Program-made: the position numbers and the translations under genes
Assembly: GCA_964516515.1 (NCBI GenBank)
Contig: CAZEYA010000025.1
Coordinates: forward strand, 1-31,293
Origin: JANNOG01 sp964516515
GTDB taxonomy: Bacteria; Actinomycetota; Actinomycetes; Actinomycetales; JBBAYJ01
Length of the DNA: 31,293 nucleotides
Reading direction: 5' to 3'
The notes under the pieces: generated by a model
What the model was told of the DNA's origin: nothing
The model's database searches: none
What the model saw: the letters and a program-made list of their open reading frames with translations, nothing else
Shown: positions 25,208-31,293 of the stretch, in pieces
Position numbering within the stretch: position 1 is the stretch's first letter
Layout: each line of letters starts with the position of its first letter

Positions 25208-25767
25208 GCGCTGCCCTGCGCCGTGGCGGGTCGTGGGGCGCCCTCGCGCCACCCGACGACCGTGGCAGGAGCCCCGACGGCGATCGCTCCGGCCGGGACG
25301 TCCCTGGTCACAACCGACCCGGCGCCGATGATGGCGCCGTCGCCGATGACAACTCCGGCCCCGACCGTCACCCGCACCCCCAGCCAGACGTCCGACCCGA
25401 TAACGACATCGGCCTCACGTTTCGGTTGATACATGACGGGCGCTCCCCACGTGGTGGCGTAGTTGCTGGCGGTGATGAACACGTCAGGACCCAGCAGTGC
25501 GTGGTCACCAACTGTAATCCGACCCGTGGCATCACCGGCCCATAACGCGCAACGTTCACCGATATGGACCTCTCGGCCCATCACGATGCGTTCACCGTTC
25601 CGGATACTGACCGTCGGGGACATCCGCAGGCCAGCCCCGGTGCGCAGTCGCCGCCGCTGCTCGACGTGGGCGTAGCCGTAGAAATTCGCGATCTTGAGCA
25701 GGTGCAGCCACGTCCTGGGATCGAGCAGCCGCACCGCGGCGCGCAGCGGTGCGGAGGCGCCGCTCAT
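25204..25767 (-). CDS. Left-handed beta-helix (hexapeptide) acyltransferase
   Basis: This 187-residue protein resembles WcaF/WbbJ/maltose O-acetyltransferase-type enzymes, which acetylate sugars from acetyl-CoA. The hexapeptide pattern is clear in VVIGSDVWLGVRVTVGAGVV and IGDGAIIGAGSVVTRDV, ending in the usual AVGAPATVVG. Where many relatives have Asn-His in the active-site loop (SNH), this one has ITASNYATTWG, with Tyr after Asn, so either another histidine serves or activity is altered. It is coupled on both sides: the ATG at 25767 overlaps the upstream stop (ATGA) and its stop overlaps the next start (GTGA). Confidence 0.86.
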   Translation of the reverse strand: MSGASAPLRAAVRLLDPRTWLHLLKIANFYGYAHVEQRRRLRTGAGLRMSPTVSIRNGERIVMGREVHIGERCALWAGDATGRITVGDHALLGPDVFITASNYATTWGAPVMYQPKREADVVIGSDVWLGVRVTVGAGVVIGDGAIIGAGSVVTRDVPAGAIAVGAPATVVGWREGAPRPATAQGSA

Positions 25768-26627
25768 GACGCCGCCGCCGGCTGCCGGGTGGTCCGGTCA
25801 GCCGCCCACTCCCGCCGCCTCCCTCTGATCACCCGATACCCAGCCACCAGGCGTGCCGCCACGGCGATCCAGAGGTACGCGACGGCGTCGAGCACGGTGA
25901 TCTCCCGCTCTCGGAGCAGTCGCGTCACACCGTGCGGGGGGGTGCGCTCCGGGTCCGGGCCGAGCAGGGCCGCCAGTTGCCGGTTACCCAGCAGGACGCG
26001 GGCCCGGCGCCGGATCAGGGCAGCTCCGGTCAACGGCGCCCGGATGCCGAACACCGCGTCCACAGCCATCCGCCGCGCGGGCGGGTACTGGCGGCGGATC
26101 CAGCCATCGTCATTGATGACGTCAGGCAGGTCCGCGATCCGCTCGGCGCCAGCGGCGCTGACGGCCAGCACACCGCTGCCGACCACCCCACCCCGCACAT
26201 AGGGCAACAGTGACCACACGGTGGCCCAGCGTCGCACGACGGCAGCGCTGTTCGCCGTGCGGATGGCGACCCGAGGCACCGCTATGACCGCCGCCGGGGT
26301 GGTCACGGCGTCGACTATCGCCTGCCAGGACGCCGGCGGCATGTCGATGTCTGCATCGCAGATGACGACGGGTCTTCCCCTGACGGCGGCCAGCCCCGCC
26401 CGGATCGCGGCCGTCTTGGACGGGACCGGCAACTCGATGAGACGAACGGGCAGCCCGCTCTCCTGCTCCCAGGCGCGGACGCGCTCCCCGGTGCGATCCG
26501 CGCAGCCATTTGCCACGACGGTGATGTCGGCGGCCAGCCTGGCGAGATCGTCCAGGCACCGGACGATGAGTGTTTCCTCGTTGTGAGCGGGCACGACGAC
26601 GCTGACGTGCTCGTTCCTAATAGGCAC
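25764..26627 (-). CDS. Family 2 glycosyltransferase
   Basis: This 287-residue GT-A enzyme has VSVVVPAHNEE (8-18), TVVANGCADRT (36-46), SKTAAIRAGL (70-79) and the acidic CDADIDM (90-96). A hydrophobic segment near 250-272 (AYLWIAVAARLVAGYRVI) may anchor it to the membrane. It follows the priming transferase, so it may add the second sugar. The GTG at 26627 overlaps the upstream gene's end by 11 bases and is preceded by AGGGG at 6 bases. Confidence 0.87.
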   Translation of the reverse strand: MPIRNEHVSVVVPAHNEETLIVRCLDDLARLAADITVVANGCADRTGERVRAWEQESGLPVRLIELPVPSKTAAIRAGLAAVRGRPVVICDADIDMPPASWQAIVDAVTTPAAVIAVPRVAIRTANSAAVVRRWATVWSLLPYVRGGVVGSGVLAVSAAGAERIADLPDVINDDGWIRRQYPPARRMAVDAVFGIRAPLTGAALIRRRARVLLGNRQLAALLGPDPERTPPHGVTRLLREREITVLDAVAYLWIAVAARLVAGYRVIRGRRREWAADRTTRQPAAAS

Positions 26628-28155
26628 CTCGACCCCTGAGGACGGCGTCGATCGTCCGCAGCATGATCGACAGGTCGAATCCCAGCGACCAGTTCTCCAC
26701 GTAGCGCACGTCCAGGCGACGGGTCTCGTCCCACGGCAGATTCGAACGGCCGTGGATCTGCCACAAACCGGTCAGGCCGGGTGCTACCAGCAGCCGCCGC
26801 CGGGTCACGTCGTCGTACTCGGCGACCTCGCGTGGCAGCGCGGGTCGAGGCCCGACCAGCGACATGTCGCCGACGAGGACGTTCCACAGCTGGGGCAGTT
26901 CGTCGAGCGAGGACCTGCGCAGGAAGCGCCCGAGGCGGGTTATCCGCGGGTCCCGCTTTAGTTTGAACAGCGGGCCCGCCCCCTCGTTGAGGGCGTCGAC
27001 GGCCGCTTGCCGTTCGGCGGCATCGACGAACATCGTCCGGAACTTCCAGATCGTGAAGAGTCGACCGTCGCGACCGACCCTGGTCTGCCGGAAGATCGCC
27101 GGCCCAGGGCTGTCGAGCCGGATCGCGAGCGCGAGCAGCACGGCTGCCGGCAGGACGAGGAGGCTGACGATGAGGGCGGCGCCACGATCGGCGATCTGCT
27201 TCACCAATCGCCGTGGGCCCGACATCTCCGGGGCCGCGATCCGCAGCACCGGCAGCCCGCAGACCGAGCCGACGGACAGCCGTGGACCGATGGCCTCCAC
27301 CAGGGGCGGCGCAAGGGCGAAATCCCGTCCCTCACCGTGCAGCGCACGCTGCAACTGGGCCACCGATCGCAGCCGCGCGCTGCCGCTGCTGGCCAGCAGC
27401 ACCAGGTCGGCATCGTAGAGCCGGGCATGCTGGACGATGTCCTCGATGCGGGCATCGAGGGGTGCGTCCGCGCGCGCACGATTATCGAGTGCGCACTCGG
27501 CCACCACATCCCAGCCGTGATAACGATTGCGATGTATGCGATCGACCAGGCCCCGCAGCTCAAGGGTGTCACCGACCGCGACCACCCGCACCATGGCGGC
27601 TCCCGCGCGGTTGCTGCGCTGGACCCGCATTCGGATGACCCAGCGACCCCCGAGCGTGGCCAGCAGTGTCAGCACCAGACCTGCCAGCACCGGGAGGGCA
27701 TCCGAGCGGTCCAGCAGCAGCCATCCCACGCTGAGCACCGCGACGGCGAGCATCCCGCCGGCGATGACGACCCGATGCACTTCGGCCGAACCGGAGAGCA
27801 GGTAGCGGGGCTCGTAGGCGCGAGCCAGGGACAGCGCCGCCATCCAAAGCACGGCCGCCATGATCACGGTCATCCCCGCCCAGCCGAACGTCTCCCCGAG
27901 AGTGTGCGCCCTACGGTCGATGAACACGCCCACCACGCCTGCGGCGGCCACGCTGACCGCTACGGCGTCGTTGAGATGCAGCACATGGACCATCCGGGCG
28001 ATCGGCGCCCCGGTCGCTGCGATCCGCAGCCGCCGTGTGCCCGTCGGACGCGATGACGGTGAACGTGGGATCCTCGTATCCCTGATCGAGTCGGGGCTGC
28101 CAGCATCGATCACTGGAGCCGCGTAGTGACCTGCGATCAAACTGTGGTCGATCAC
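26617..28155 (-). CDS. Exopolysaccharide-priming polyprenyl glycosylphosphotransferase
   Basis: This 512-residue WbaP/WcaJ/CpsE-type enzyme transfers a sugar 1-phosphate to undecaprenyl phosphate and starts repeat-unit synthesis. The N-terminal half has four to five membrane helices (about 62-172) and a cytosolic Rossmann-like region (about 188-300). The C-terminal catalytic half has a re-entrant hydrophobic helix (about 322-345), WKFRTMFVDA (370-379), RSSLDELPQLWNVL (414-427), DMSLVGPRPALP (430-441) and PGLTGLWQIHGRS (459-471). I chose the GTG at 28155 because GAGAGAGG lies 6 bases upstream; the frame runs back to 28212 without a better signal. It is the first gene of the long minus-strand operon. 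Confidence 0.92.
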   Translation of the reverse strand: MIDHSLIAGHYAAPVIDAGSPDSIRDTRIPRSPSSRPTGTRRLRIAATGAPIARMVHVLHLNDAVAVSVAAAGVVGVFIDRRAHTLGETFGWAGMTVIMAAVLWMAALSLARAYEPRYLLSGSAEVHRVVIAGGMLAVAVLSVGWLLLDRSDALPVLAGLVLTLLATLGGRWVIRMRVQRSNRAGAAMVRVVAVGDTLELRGLVDRIHRNRYHGWDVVAECALDNRARADAPLDARIEDIVQHARLYDADLVLLASSGSARLRSVAQLQRALHGEGRDFALAPPLVEAIGPRLSVGSVCGLPVLRIAAPEMSGPRRLVKQIADRGAALIVSLLVLPAAVLLALAIRLDSPGPAIFRQTRVGRDGRLFTIWKFRTMFVDAAERQAAVDALNEGAGPLFKLKRDPRITRLGRFLRRSSLDELPQLWNVLVGDMSLVGPRPALPREVAEYDDVTRRRLLVAPGLTGLWQIHGRSNLPWDETRRLDVRYVENWSLGFDLSIMLRTIDAVLRGRGAY

Positions 28156-28420
28156 TGTCGTCCTCTCTCTTGGTCGGCCGTTGCCTGGTTCAAACGGCTC
28201 AACATTGAGCACTCAGGACATCTGGAACTGTATGACGGCGTGTGTGCGCCGTGCCGACGACAAGGGAAAACTCCCCTGCGCGGACGCGCAACGATTGCTC
28301 ACAGCCGGAACCGCGGCACAGAACGTAATCGCTGCACCAGGCGAAATCGGACGAATCGGGCGACGCGTGTTCGGGGGCCATTGCGGACAGCCCACGACTT
28401 GCTGCGCCTAGCATCACCGA
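28156..28420. promoter_or_regulatory. Divergent control region between the polysaccharide operon and pqqD/hprK-like genes
   Basis: This 265-bp region separates divergent starts and is less GC-rich than its surroundings. It includes the ribosome binding site of the priming transferase on the minus strand. A small dyad, ACGGCG-TGTGTG-CGCCGT (28235-28252), may be an operator. TAGCAT (28409-28414), exactly 6 bases before the ATG at 28421, suggests a leaderless start for the PqqD-like gene. A cysteine-containing small frame ends inside that -10 box and is probably not coding. Confidence 0.5.
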
Positions 28421-28702
28421 ATGACCGAGACGCTTCGCAGGACCGAAGCCGACCTCACGACGGTCGAAATCGATGGTGAGGTCAGCGCCTACAACCCCGT
28501 CACCGACCGCGTCGTGATGCTCAATGGCACCGCCAGCGACGTGTTCGCTCTCTGCGACGGCACGCTGGATGTCGAGGGCATCGCTGAGCTGCTGGCCGGC
28601 GCGTATGGCGCCGACCTGGGCGAGGTCCGGGCGGGAGTGGGCCAGGCTGTGGCGCTGCTCATCCTCGAGGGACTGGTGGAAAGGACCGGGGTGGCTCAGT
28701 GA
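28421..28702 (+). CDS. PqqD-family (RRE-fold) small protein
   Basis: This 93-residue protein has the PqqD layout: a beta-strand region with EIDGEVSAYNPVTDRVVMLN (17-36), the characteristic LNGTASDVFALCDG (35-48), then a winged-helix-like helical part (GIAELLAGAYGADLGEV, 53-69) and VALLILEGLVER (77-88). PqqD-like domains bind a precursor peptide for a modifying enzyme, and stand-alone copies also occur in exopolysaccharide loci with HprK-like kinases. No radical-SAM enzyme or obvious precursor is nearby. Its stop overlaps the next start as GTGA, so it is coupled to the kinase. No Shine-Dalgarno sequence is present. Confidence 0.87.
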   Translation: MTETLRRTEADLTTVEIDGEVSAYNPVTDRVVMLNGTASDVFALCDGTLDVEGIAELLAGAYGADLGEVRAGVGQAVALLILEGLVERTGVAQ

Positions 28703-29481
28703 CGAGGCGAATCGCCTTCTTCCGGTCCCTGACGGTCGTCCTTGGCGGTTCGCCGTCGAGCATCGATCACGCGTCACGATTGTGGGGTCACTTTCGAATC
28801 GGGGTGGCTGCCGGGAAGCGCGGTGCGCCGGGCCCCCTCACCGCCGACGAATCCGCGGAGGTGGCGGTGGATGTGACCGATCTCGCGGCTGGCTGCGCGG
28901 AGATCAATCGGGCTGCCGTGGCAGCATGCCCCTTCCCGGCCGTTCACGCCGCCGTGGTGCAGTTGCCGGGCGGTGCCGTTGTGATACCGGCCGTGTCCGG
29001 TGCTGGGAAGTCGACTCTCGCGGCGGCGCTGTGCCGCGCCGGTGCCGGTTATGTCTCCGACGAGGCGTTCGTCATGGATGATCACGGTCGCGCGATCCCC
29101 TACCCCAAACCGCTGGCCCTGTCTGATTGGAGCCTGCGGGCACTGATGATGCGCCCGGAGCAGACGCACGGCGAACACGGTCCCCCCGGTGCGCGCGAGT
29201 TCCTTGTCGCACCGGACGCTCTCGGCGACGTGACCGCCGCGCCGACGGCAGTGGCCCACATCGTCCTTCCGCGCCGGGGCACGGTGGGGGTGGCGCGGCT
29301 GAGCGAGCTGCCCCGCCGTGAAGGCTTGTCGACGATCGTGGCGCTCGGTTTCAACCACTACCGGGAGCCCCGGCGCTTCCTGCTGTCCGCGGCTGCCACG
29401 GTCAGCGCGGCCAGGGTGTGGCGACTGCACTACGACCACCCGGTAGACGCAGCGGAGCTGCTCACCCGAGACCTCGGCTGA
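28699..29481 (+). CDS. HprK-like serine kinase-family ATPase
   Basis: This 260-residue P-loop protein is related to the C-terminal domain of HPr kinase/phosphorylase. It shows HAAVVQLPGGAVVIPAVS (83-100) leading into the Walker A SGAGKST (100-106), and GYVSDEAFVMD (117-127) with the acidic pair Asp121-Glu122, as in HprK-related proteins of exopolysaccharide and lasso peptide clusters. The N-terminal 80 residues are short and poorly conserved. No HPr protein or sugar phosphotransferase gene is nearby, so its target is probably not HPr. It may phosphorylate a peptide, a glycolipid or a protein of this locus, but the sequence does not say which. Its GTG start overlaps the PqqD-like stop (GTGA). 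Confidence 0.85.
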   Translation: MTRRIAFFRSLTVVLGGSPSSIDHASRLWGHFRIGVAAGKRGAPGPLTADESAEVAVDVTDLAAGCAEINRAAVAACPFPAVHAAVVQLPGGAVVIPAVSGAGKSTLAAALCRAGAGYVSDEAFVMDDHGRAIPYPKPLALSDWSLRALMMRPEQTHGEHGPPGAREFLVAPDALGDVTAAPTAVAHIVLPRRGTVGVARLSELPRREGLSTIVALGFNHYREPRRFLLSAAATVSAARVWRLHYDHPVDAAELLTRDLG

Positions 29482-29641
29482 GCCACAGGTCGCAAGTGGG
29501 ACGAAGGGATCGTGTGACACGCGGAAGACGCTAGCCATATGCCGCCACGCACGAGGGCGTGTTTACCAAAACGTCATCAAAACCTTGAAACCCAGCAACA
29601 CCGACACGTGGCGACAGCGGCACGGCTACTGGTTCGGGACA

Positions 29642-29684
29642 GCGCAAGAGCGCGGGATGGCTCGTGCCATCCCGCGCTCTGCGC
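29642..29684. terminator. Strong bidirectional hairpin terminator
   Basis: A perfect 14-bp stem (29647-29660 with 29667-29680, AGAGCGCGGGATGG and its complement) closes a 6-base loop. GCGC on both sides extends it past a single bulged A. It lies between the convergent HprK-like and LPxTG genes, 9 bp from the latter's stop. There is no T-tract, as is common in actinobacteria. Confidence 0.78.
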
Positions 29685-29693
29685 AGTGCTGCG

Positions 29694-30377
29694 TCAGACG
29701 CGATGTGCCGGCGCGGCCTTTCGTCCCCGGGTGAGCCACACGGCAGCACTACCGCCGAGCAGCAGCACTGCGGAGATCCCCAGGATGGCCGAGGTGCCGT
29801 CGGCGCCGGTACGAGGCAGGCTGACCGCGGCCACCGTCGTCGGCGCCTTGGTGGTGACGACGGCCGCCACCGACGAGGTCGTCGTCGTCGTGGGCCGCGT
29901 CGTGGTGGTGCCTGCTGTGACGGGAGTGCTGGACGCGCTGGTCGCCGTGGTCGCCGTGGTCGTCTCGGATGGCTGGGTCTGCGTGGTGGCGGTCGTCGAC
30001 GCGCTGGTCACCGTCGTGGGCGTGTCCGTGGGAGCCGGGCACGCAGCCACGTGGTCCTTGTACGTCTTGGTCCACCCCTTCGTACCGTCCGGATCGTCGT
30101 GGGCCGTGACGTAGACCTTGTAGTCGTACCCCTCGCCCTCGACCGGGTAACTCTTCTTGAACTCGCGGTCGAACTCGGTCTCCTCGACGACTGCCTCGTC
30201 GATGACGACCTTGACGGTGTTGGTGCCGCTGTCGTTGTACTTCGTCAAATTCACCGTCAGGAGATCGCAGGTTGCCGACACCTGCGGCACGTGCGCGCTC
30301 CCCGCGACGGTGAAGCTACCGAACCCGGCCCCCAGCGCGAGGACCCCCAGAACTGCTGACACAACTGCTTTGCGCAC
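29694..30377 (-). CDS. LPxTG-anchored surface protein of unknown function
   Basis: This 227-residue protein has a Sec signal peptide (1-35). A small folded domain (about 36-113) has one cysteine at each end (Cys37 and Cys113, possibly a disulfide) and the segments TVKVVIDEAVVEETEF and YDYKVYVTAHDD. A Thr/Ser/Pro-rich wall-spanning linker (114-185) and a standard sorting signal follow: LPRTG (187-191), a hydrophobic helix and an RGRKAAPAHR tail. The small domain is not one I recognise. The GTG at 30377 has AAGG 4 bases upstream and GAGAGG further up. A strong hairpin closes the gene. Confidence 0.84.
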   Translation of the reverse strand: MRKAVVSAVLGVLALGAGFGSFTVAGSAHVPQVSATCDLLTVNLTKYNDSGTNTVKVVIDEAVVEETEFDREFKKSYPVEGEGYDYKVYVTAHDDPDGTKGWTKTYKDHVAACPAPTDTPTTVTSASTTATTQTQPSETTTATTATSASSTPVTAGTTTTRPTTTTTSSVAAVVTTKAPTTVAAVSLPRTGADGTSAILGISAVLLLGGSAAVWLTRGRKAAPAHRV

Positions 30378-30537
30378 GAAGCCTTGCCTCTCGATCCGCG
30401 TGACCCCACCGAGCTGCCACGACCGTCACATACTGGACGTCGCAGGACCATAGCGGCATGTCGGACCTGGTGCCAGGCGTTCACCCGGAGTTCATGTCGC
30501 GTACGAAACGCCAGATAACAGTTCGAACGGGACAAGC

Positions 30538-30561
30538 GTGCCCCGTCATGTCGGGCGGCAC
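30538..30561 (-). terminator. Possible hairpin after pth
   Basis: GTGCC (30538-30542) can pair with GGCAC (30557-30561), with an inner CCG/CGG stem across a 2-base bulge. It begins just past the pth stop. It is weak and has no T-tract. Confidence 0.35.
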
Positions 30562-30562
30562 A

Positions 30563-31153
30563 TCACGATCGGCTGTGGTAGCGGGTCTGCGCGGCTTCCA
30601 GGCCGTTGAGCAGCAACAACTCCACAGCATCTGCGGCATCGACGACGATGAGCTCGACCTCGCGACGCTCAGTCGCCGAGAATCCCCGGAGCACGAAATC
30701 GGCCGGGTCCATCCGCCCCGGCGGTCGGCCTATCCCGACCCGCACCCGGAGGTAGCCCGGGTCGGCCAGGGACCTGCTGATCGAGCGCAGCCCGTTGTGG
30801 CCGCCCTCGCCCCCGCCCCGCTTGAGCCGCACGGCACCGAAGTCGATGTCGAGGTCGTCGTGGACGATCACCACGCGGTCGGGCCCGACATCGAAGAACC
30901 TCACCAGTCCCGCCACCGGCCCACCAGAGAGATTCATGTAGGTGGTGGGTTTGGCGAGCACGGCACGCGGGCCGGGGGACCCCCCCGGCCCGGTACCGAT
31001 CCGGGTCTCGCAGATCGCGGCCTGCGCGCGGTGGGCCTTGAAGCGCTGCCCACCGGCGAGGGCGTCGATCACCAGCTGACCCACGTTGTGCCGCGTGCCC
31101 GCGTACTCCGCCCCGGGATTACCCAGACCGACGATCAGCCACGTCTCGCTCAG
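30563..31153 (-). CDS. pth: Peptidyl-tRNA hydrolase, apparent CTG start
   Basis: This 196-residue enzyme frees tRNA from peptidyl-tRNA dropped by ribosomes. It has the family signature IVGLGNPGAEYAGTRHNVG (7-25, including the catalytic His of RHN), AKPTTYMNLSG (the conserved Asn), VIVHDDLDIDFG (the catalytic Asp) and GGGEGGHNGLRSI. The first ATG/GTG/TTG in frame is the GTG at 31084, which would remove the first motif and the catalytic His. The CTG at 31153 overlaps the L25 stop as CTGA, has GAGG 7 bases upstream, and sits exactly where Met occurs in relatives (L/M-SETW). I therefore take CTG as the start; a sequence error is the alternative. It is coupled to rplY. Confidence 0.9.
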   Translation of the reverse strand: MSETWLIVGLGNPGAEYAGTRHNVGQLVIDALAGGQRFKAHRAQAAICETRIGTGPGGSPGPRAVLAKPTTYMNLSGGPVAGLVRFFDVGPDRVVIVHDDLDIDFGAVRLKRGGGEGGHNGLRSISRSLADPGYLRVRVGIGRPPGRMDPADFVLRGFSATERREVELIVVDAADAVELLLLNGLEAAQTRYHSRS

Positions 31154-31293
31154 GCGCCGGCCTCGCCGGCATCGGCGTCCTCGTCGTCGCCCGAGGTGCC
31201 ACGGGCCGCGCTGGAGGACACGACCACCGTCTCGGGGTCGGTGACCAGCGTGACCCGGGGCGGCAGCACGAGCTCGCGAGCGAGCACGGTGTG
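31150..31293 (-). CDS. rplY: 50S ribosomal protein L25 (Ctc/TL5 type), C-terminal end, partial
   Basis: Only the last 47 codons are in the window; the gene continues beyond the end. The frame contains LVLPPRVTLVTDPETVVV, which matches the end of the Ctc/TL5 C-terminal beta domain, followed by an acidic Ser/Gly/Asp/Ala-rich tail ending in GEAGA. In actinobacteria it is usually followed by pth, as here, with overlapping stop and start. Confidence 0.85.
   Translation of the reverse strand, partial: HTVLARELVLPPRVTLVTDPETVVVSSSAARGTSGDDEDADAGEAGA

Noticed and set aside
28421..29481. A complete lasso peptide cluster
   Set aside because: No asparagine synthetase-like cyclase, no transglutaminase-like protease and no convincing precursor in the window.
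12644..29481. An exosortase/PEP-CTERM type locus
   Set aside because: No exosortase gene and no PEP-CTERM tails; the visible anchors are LAxTG and LPxTG.
1..31293. tRNA, rRNA or CRISPR arrays
   Set aside because: No cloverleaf, rRNA segment or regularly spaced repeat was recognised by eye on either strand.

Overview
The window (31.3 kb, very high GC) looks like chromosomal DNA of a mycothiol-producing actinobacterium. The reasons are the strong GC bias at third codon positions, GTG starts with GTGA/ATGA overlaps between genes, a mycothiol-dependent maleylpyruvate isomerase-type (MDMPI/DinB-like) domain, LAxTG and LPxTG sortase substrates, several apparently leaderless genes, and an rplY-pth pair. 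I cannot fix the genus. No rRNA, tRNA, CRISPR array, insertion sequence or phage gene is visible.

Layout. (1) 47-5276, plus strand: the tail of a nucleoside/deoxyribose catabolism locus, with a full aldehyde dehydrogenase, a short aldehyde dehydrogenase homologue without catalytic residues, and a uridine kinase fused to an MDMPI domain. A 1.4-kb insert between the two dehydrogenases holds an Rpn-like PD-(D/E)XK protein and a frameshifted DUF4143 ATPase remnant. (2) 5345-7830, minus strand: a small Tat-exported LAxTG surface protein and a secreted parallel beta-helix protein. (3) 8088-12544: an FrhB-type iron-sulfur/flavin protein, a polysaccharide pyruvyl transferase and two GT2 glycosyltransferases on mixed strands. 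(4) 12644-28155, minus strand: the core of a Wzx/Wzy-type exopolysaccharide locus. In transcription order it encodes the priming polyprenyl glycosylphosphotransferase, a GT2, a hexapeptide acyltransferase, a GT2-GT4 fusion, a 1616-residue secreted multidomain protein, a Wzz-like chain-length protein, a Wzy-Wzx fusion and an NTP_transf_5 protein. (5) 28421-29481, plus strand, divergent: a PqqD-like protein and an HprK-like kinase. (6) 29694 to the end, minus strand: an LPxTG surface protein, peptidyl-tRNA hydrolase with an apparent CTG start, and the 3' end of ribosomal protein L25.

How it fits together (inference). The priming transferase loads a sugar phosphate on undecaprenyl phosphate. The GT2 and GT4 enzymes extend the repeat unit, which the acyltransferase and pyruvyl transferase decorate. 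The fused Wzy-Wzx flips and polymerises it, and Wzz sets chain length. Two large secreted proteins share a family of Ig-like modules and probably act on or bind the polymer outside the cell. The PqqD/HprK/NTP_transf_5 trio resembles tailoring genes seen in some lasso peptide and exopolysaccharide loci; its substrate is unknown and it is the most likely place for new biochemistry.
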